This document shows positions 60,431 through 64,000 of a DNA stretch of 64,000 bases, piece by piece (within the stretch, counting starts at the first letter, position 1; each line of letters opens with the position of its first letter). Location: positions 1 to 64,000 of the forward strand of contig CACYSU010000010.1 in the NCBI GenBank assembly GCA_902777205.1, written 5' to 3'. Source of the stretch: an uncultured Rhodospirillales bacterium (GTDB lineage Bacteria; Pseudomonadota; Alphaproteobacteria; CAAGCB01; CAG-977). Both the position numbers and the translations under genes were made by a program. Below the pieces are notes generated by a model. The model ran no database searches and was not told where the DNA came from. It saw nothing but the letters and a program-made list of their open reading frames with translations.

Positions 60431-61728
60431 CATCTGTCAGGTTGGAATACGGCGGCAAAACGGTCGATTTGCCCGTTCTGCGTTCGACGACGGGCGAAGA
60501 ATGCATCGACATTACGGAATTGCGGGCGAAAACGGGATTGACGACGTTCGACCCCGGATTCGGCAACACCGCCGCGTGCGCCAGCAAAATCACCTATGTC
60601 AACGGGGAAAAGGGCATCCTGCGCTATCGCGGGATTCCGATCGAAACCGTCGCGGAAAAAATGACGTTCGTCGAAACGGCGTGGCTGCTGATTTACGGGC
60701 GGCTGCCGACCATGGCGGAAATGAAAGCGTTCAGCACCCGTTTGACGAACAACGAATTGCTGCATGAAGGGCTGCTGCACCATTTCGACGCTTTTCCGCC
60801 GAACGGCCAGCCGATGTCGATTTTGTCGGCCGTCGTCAATTCGCTGATCTGCTATTCGCCGGAGATTATGGACACGACGGACGAGGAAGCCATGCGCAAC
60901 GCCGTCGCCGCCATTATTTCAAAGGTGCGCACGATCGCCGCCTTTTCATACCGCAAGGCGATGGGGCTGCCGTTCGTGTATCCCGATCCGGCGCGCAGCT
61001 ATTGCGAAAATTTCCTGCATATGATGTTTTCCATTCCGCATCGCCCGCACCAGCCGACGCCCGAGGCGGTCAAGGCGCTGAACCTGTTTTTGATGCTGCA
61101 CGCCGACCATGAGCAGAACTGTTCGACATCGACGGTGCGCATCGTCGGATCGGCGGAAACGAACCTGTTTTCATCCGTGGCGTCCGGCGTGTGCGCGCTG
61201 TGGGGCAAGCTGCACGGCGGGGCGAACGTCGCCGTGTTCGAGATGCTGTCCCGATTGGCCAAGGGCGACGAAAGCGTCGAATCGTTCGTCGAGCGCGTGA
61301 AAAACAAGCAGGCGCGCCTGATGGGGTTCGGACACCGCGTTTACAAAACGTTCGACCCGCGCGCCAGAATTTTGAAAAAGGCCGTTTTCGATTTGCTGGA
61401 AACGGAACGGGCGGACGATCCGCTGATCAACATTGCGCTGAAGCTGGAGGAAACGGCTTTGAACGACGATTATTTCAAGGAACGCCACCTGTACCCGAAC
61501 GTCGATTTTTATTCCGGCATGATTTTGCGCGCGCTGCGCATTCCGCTGAATATGTACACGGTGATGTTCGCGATCGGGCGCGTCCCCGGATGGATCGCCC
61601 ATTGGCGCGAAGGCAACGAGGGTGCGCGCCGTTTGGTGCGGCCGCGCCAGCTGTACCAAGGGGCGGTCGAAACGCCGTTTTTGCCGCTGGATCTGCGTCA
61701 GGACGAAGAATGGGACAATGAAAAATGA
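60427..61728 (+). CDS. gltA: Citrate synthase
   Basis: A 433-aa type II citrate synthase condensing oxaloacetate and acetyl-CoA. It has the N-terminal NADH-site-like region (SKITYVNGEKGILRYRG), then LHADHEQNCSTSTVR with one catalytic His, the GALWGKLHGGAN-type loop with the second His (CALWGKLHGGAN), and FGHRVYKTFDPRA with the catalytic Asp nearby. Its first four bases overlap the stop of the isocitrate-dehydrogenase-like gene. Confidence 0.97.
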   Translation: MTSVRLEYGGKTVDLPVLRSTTGEECIDITELRAKTGLTTFDPGFGNTAACASKITYVNGEKGILRYRGIPIETVAEKMTFVETAWLLIYGRLPTMAEMKAFSTRLTNNELLHEGLLHHFDAFPPNGQPMSILSAVVNSLICYSPEIMDTTDEEAMRNAVAAIISKVRTIAAFSYRKAMGLPFVYPDPARSYCENFLHMMFSIPHRPHQPTPEAVKALNLFLMLHADHEQNCSTSTVRIVGSAETNLFSSVASGVCALWGKLHGGANVAVFEMLSRLAKGDESVESFVERVKNKQARLMGFGHRVYKTFDPRARILKKAVFDLLETERADDPLINIALKLEETALNDDYFKERHLYPNVDFYSGMILRALRIPLNMYTVMFAIGRVPGWIAHWREGNEGARRLVRPRQLYQGAVETPFLPLDLRQDEEWDNEK

Positions 61729-62708
61729 CATATGAAAACCTGACCGCAAAAAAAAGCGAATTGGAAAAGGCGGCGGAGCTGCCCGCGCAGGTGCGCGACG
61801 ATCTGCGAAAGGAAATCGAACTGGAAATCGCCTATGTCGGCGGGTATCTGGACGGATCAACCCTGACGCGCAAGGAAACGGCCGGCATTTTGTACGAGGA
61901 CAAAGCCGTCGAACGCCATTCCCTGACCGAACACATCCGCGCTTTGAACTCGGCCAAAGTCTTTGAAATGATTTCCGAACTGGCGCCGAAGGTTAACCAC
62001 CAGATTGACGACGGCGACGTTAAAAACATCCACCGGATCGTCGTGCGGAATCTGGACGACAAAAACGGCGGGATATACCGCGGTTTCGCGCTGAACTTTC
62101 CCGTCGGCGCCCATGAAATGCCCGATTCCGTCCGCGTCCAGCGCATGATGAGCGATTTCGGAATGTGGCTGTTCACCGCGCGCACGCTGCATCCGGTCGC
62201 GTTGGGGGCGGAAGCGCACCTGCGGTTGATGACGATCATGCCGTTCGGCACGGGAAACGCGGAAACGGCGCGGTTTTTGATGAACCTGATCCTGATGCGT
62301 CACGGGTATCCGCCCGCTTTGTTTTCCCGCCGCGAAAAAAAGGAATACTGGGAAACGCTGGAAAAGGCGATTTTTAAAAACGACCGCGAAGATTACGACA
62401 AGCTGGTCGGCCGCGCCGTCGCCAGATCGCTGGATCAGCACATTCGGGCGACGCGGAACCACGCGGTGCAGGAAACGGAACACGACCCGTATTTCATGCG
62501 CATCGGCCAGCTGGCCAAGGAATCGGGCGAACGCGTGTCAACCCTGCGCTATTGGACGGGAATGGGATTGTTGGAAACCGCGGGCAAAACGTCGGCGGAC
62601 TACACGCTGTATTCGTCCGACATCCTGCCCAAGATCAAACGGTTGAAAGAATTGAAGGCGCAGCGTTTCACTTTGGACGAGATCCGCGCCAAAATGCGGG
62701 AAGAATAA
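61725..62708 (+). CDS. Degenerate Fic-domain protein fused to MerR-type HTH
   Basis: A 327-aa protein overlapping gltA by four bases. The N-terminal region (about 33-50) has YVGGYLDGSTLTRKE, which aligns with the inhibitory helix start of Fic proteins (S-S-x-I-E-G-N-x-L-T). The Fic flap is visible as GGIYRGFALNFPVG. The catalytic loop, normally H-P-F-x-D-G-N-G-R, reads M172-P-F-G-T-G-N-A-E, so the essential His, acidic residue and Arg are missing. The C-terminal 70 residues (from about 258) form a MerR-like winged helix (IGQLAKESGERVSTLRYWTGMGLL). Probably a DNA-binding regulator with a sensing Fic fold; it may control the TCA operon. Confidence 0.75.
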   Translation: MTYENLTAKKSELEKAAELPAQVRDDLRKEIELEIAYVGGYLDGSTLTRKETAGILYEDKAVERHSLTEHIRALNSAKVFEMISELAPKVNHQIDDGDVKNIHRIVVRNLDDKNGGIYRGFALNFPVGAHEMPDSVRVQRMMSDFGMWLFTARTLHPVALGAEAHLRLMTIMPFGTGNAETARFLMNLILMRHGYPPALFSRREKKEYWETLEKAIFKNDREDYDKLVGRAVARSLDQHIRATRNHAVQETEHDPYFMRIGQLAKESGERVSTLRYWTGMGLLETAGKTSADYTLYSSDILPKIKRLKELKAQRFTLDEIRAKMREE

Positions 62709-62710
62709 GA

Positions 62711-64000
62711 TGAAAAACGAAGACTATGCCGTTTTGGAACGCCGGTTCGAGGAAGTCGGCCGGACGGGGTATGTTTACGCCTTGATCGGGTGGGACGCGC
62801 GCGTCTGCGCCCCAGAAAAAGCGTCTGAGGAACAAGGCGAAATGATGGCCGGTCTGGTGCGGCGTCAGCACGAAATCATGACGCGCGACGATTGGGGCGG
62901 CCTGTTCGACCGTTTGAAAACGGCGGACGATTTGGACGATTGGCAGCGGGCGAACGTGCGCGAAGCCGAACGCGAATGGATTTATGAAACCGCTCTGCCC
63001 GACGATTTGTGCGCGCGCAGCGCCGTCGCGTCCAACCGCGGGCAGGCCGTGTGGGCGAAAGCCAAGGCCGAAAACGATTTCAAGGCGTTCGCCCCGTGTT
63101 TGAAAGAGCTGGTCGCCATCGCGCGGGAAACGGCCGCCTGTCTGGCGCAAAAAACGGGCGCGGCCGGTTACGACGCTTTGCTGGATACGTTCCAGCCGGG
63201 GATGAACGTCCGGAAATTGGACGAGATGTTCGCCGAGCTTAAATCCTTTCTGCCCGACTTTGTCGAAAACGCGCGTTTGCGCGGAAAACGGCCGCCCGAA
63301 CCGTTTGAAAAAACGTATTCCGCCACGGAACAGACGGCGTTTTGCGAACGGCTGATGCAGACGATGGGATTCGATTTTTCCCGCGGGCGGCTGGATATGC
63401 GCGATTCCGCTTTTCAAACCAGCTGCGGGCGCGACGATATGCGCGTCGTCGGGCGGTTGAACGAATCCGATCCCCTGCGCGCCGCGGCGGCCGTCATGCA
63501 CGAAACGGGGCACGCTTTGTACGAACAGGGATTGCCCCGCGAACATATGTTCCAGCCCGTCGGAAAGCCGCGCGGCATGGCGGCGCACGAAAGCCAATCC
63601 CTGCTGATGGCGTGCGCGGTGCTGCAAAACGACGCTTTCCTGCGTTGGCTGTCGGGCGAAATGACGCGCTTTTACAACACGGACGAATGTTCTTTCGACC
63701 GGCTGAAAGCGCGGCTGCGCCGTGTCGAACCGTCGCTGATCCGCATTGACGCCGACGACGCGACCTATCCTTTGCACATCATTTTGCGCTACGAACTGGA
63801 AAAGGAATTGATCCGCGGCGGGTTGGAGGTCGATGACCTGCCCGAAGCGTGGAACGTCAAAATGCGCGAATATCTGGGCGTCGTTCCGCAAACGGACGCC
63901 GAAGGGTGTTTGCAGGACATCCATTGGGCAAGCGGCAGTTTCGGCTATTTTCCCGACTATACGGTCGGCGCCGTCGCGGCCGCGCAGTTTTTCGACGCCG
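62711..64000 (+). CDS. M32 carboxypeptidase, cut by the window edge
   Basis: The first 430 codons of a gene that runs beyond 64000. It shows the Taq-type carboxypeptidase features: the VMHETGHALYEQG zinc motif (HExxH) near residue 260 and the downstream MAAHESQSLLM with the third ligand Glu, then DDATYPLHIILRYELE. These enzymes trim C-terminal residues from peptides. It begins two bases after the Fic/MerR stop, so it belongs to the same operon. The first part lacks a signal peptide, suggesting a cytoplasmic enzyme. Confidence 0.93.

Overview
The window looks like a piece of the chromosome of a flagellated alphaproteobacterium with G+C clearly above 50 percent. Lineage markers are the sfsA-map-radC block, aroQ-accB-accC, GapR (DUF2312), the cell-cycle regulator TrcR (DUF1013) and FlbT. 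Two secreted proteins, a prepilin whose mature part starts R-S-M-V-E and a 14-cysteine protein, resemble families I associate with uncultured gut Alphaproteobacteria; that placement is inference. Genes are packed tightly on both strands and no intergenic gap between genes exceeds 300 bases. I see no rRNA, insertion sequence or CRISPR array.

Layout. 1-1750: low-GC stretch, tRNA-Val(CAC) with promoter and terminator, an orphan VirB8-like protein and a small membrane protein. 1753-7753: radC, map, sfsA (minus), then a periplasmic protein, an aldose epimerase, pyruvate kinase and a Cys-rich secreted protein. 7820-11530: hook protein FlgE, then aroQ-accBC. 11598-18255: PQ-loop-like protein, gltB, ferritin, and a lysine 2,3-aminomutase-like enzyme (minus). 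18322-19381: small secreted protein and a type IV prepilin. 19464-22889: one minus-strand operon of an amino-acid ABC transporter, a CofE-like gamma-glutamyl ligase and a DHFR/RibD-fold reductase. 23038-27467: membrane and envelope genes (FtsB-like, PgpA, M23 peptidase plus bactofilin), TrcR and GapR. 27560-31469: autotransporter with a lipoprotein-like partner. 31681-39259: small LuxR-type regulator, TsaC/Sua5, CorA, PepA, an MsbA-like ABC exporter and a threonine-synthase-like protein. 39379-41239: flagellin and FlbT. 41362-44726: transglutaminase plus ATP-grasp/alpha-E protein. 45520-54924: nuclease, alpha-2-macroglobulin with PBP1C, and a U32 peptidase-family protein. 54994-56109: two lipoproteins. 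56125-64000: TCA operon acnB, divergent isocitrate-dehydrogenase-like gene, gltA, a degenerate Fic protein fused to a MerR-type HTH, and an M32 carboxypeptidase that runs off the window.

The most unusual items are the TCA operon with its Fic/MerR protein and non-standard isocitrate-dehydrogenase-like enzyme, the transporter protein whose substrate-binding domain has its two halves in swapped order, the transporter/CofE-like/DHFR-like operon, and two enzymes whose catalytic residues appear to be lost (SfsA and the threonine-synthase-like protein). All calls come from reading the sequence; no database search was made.
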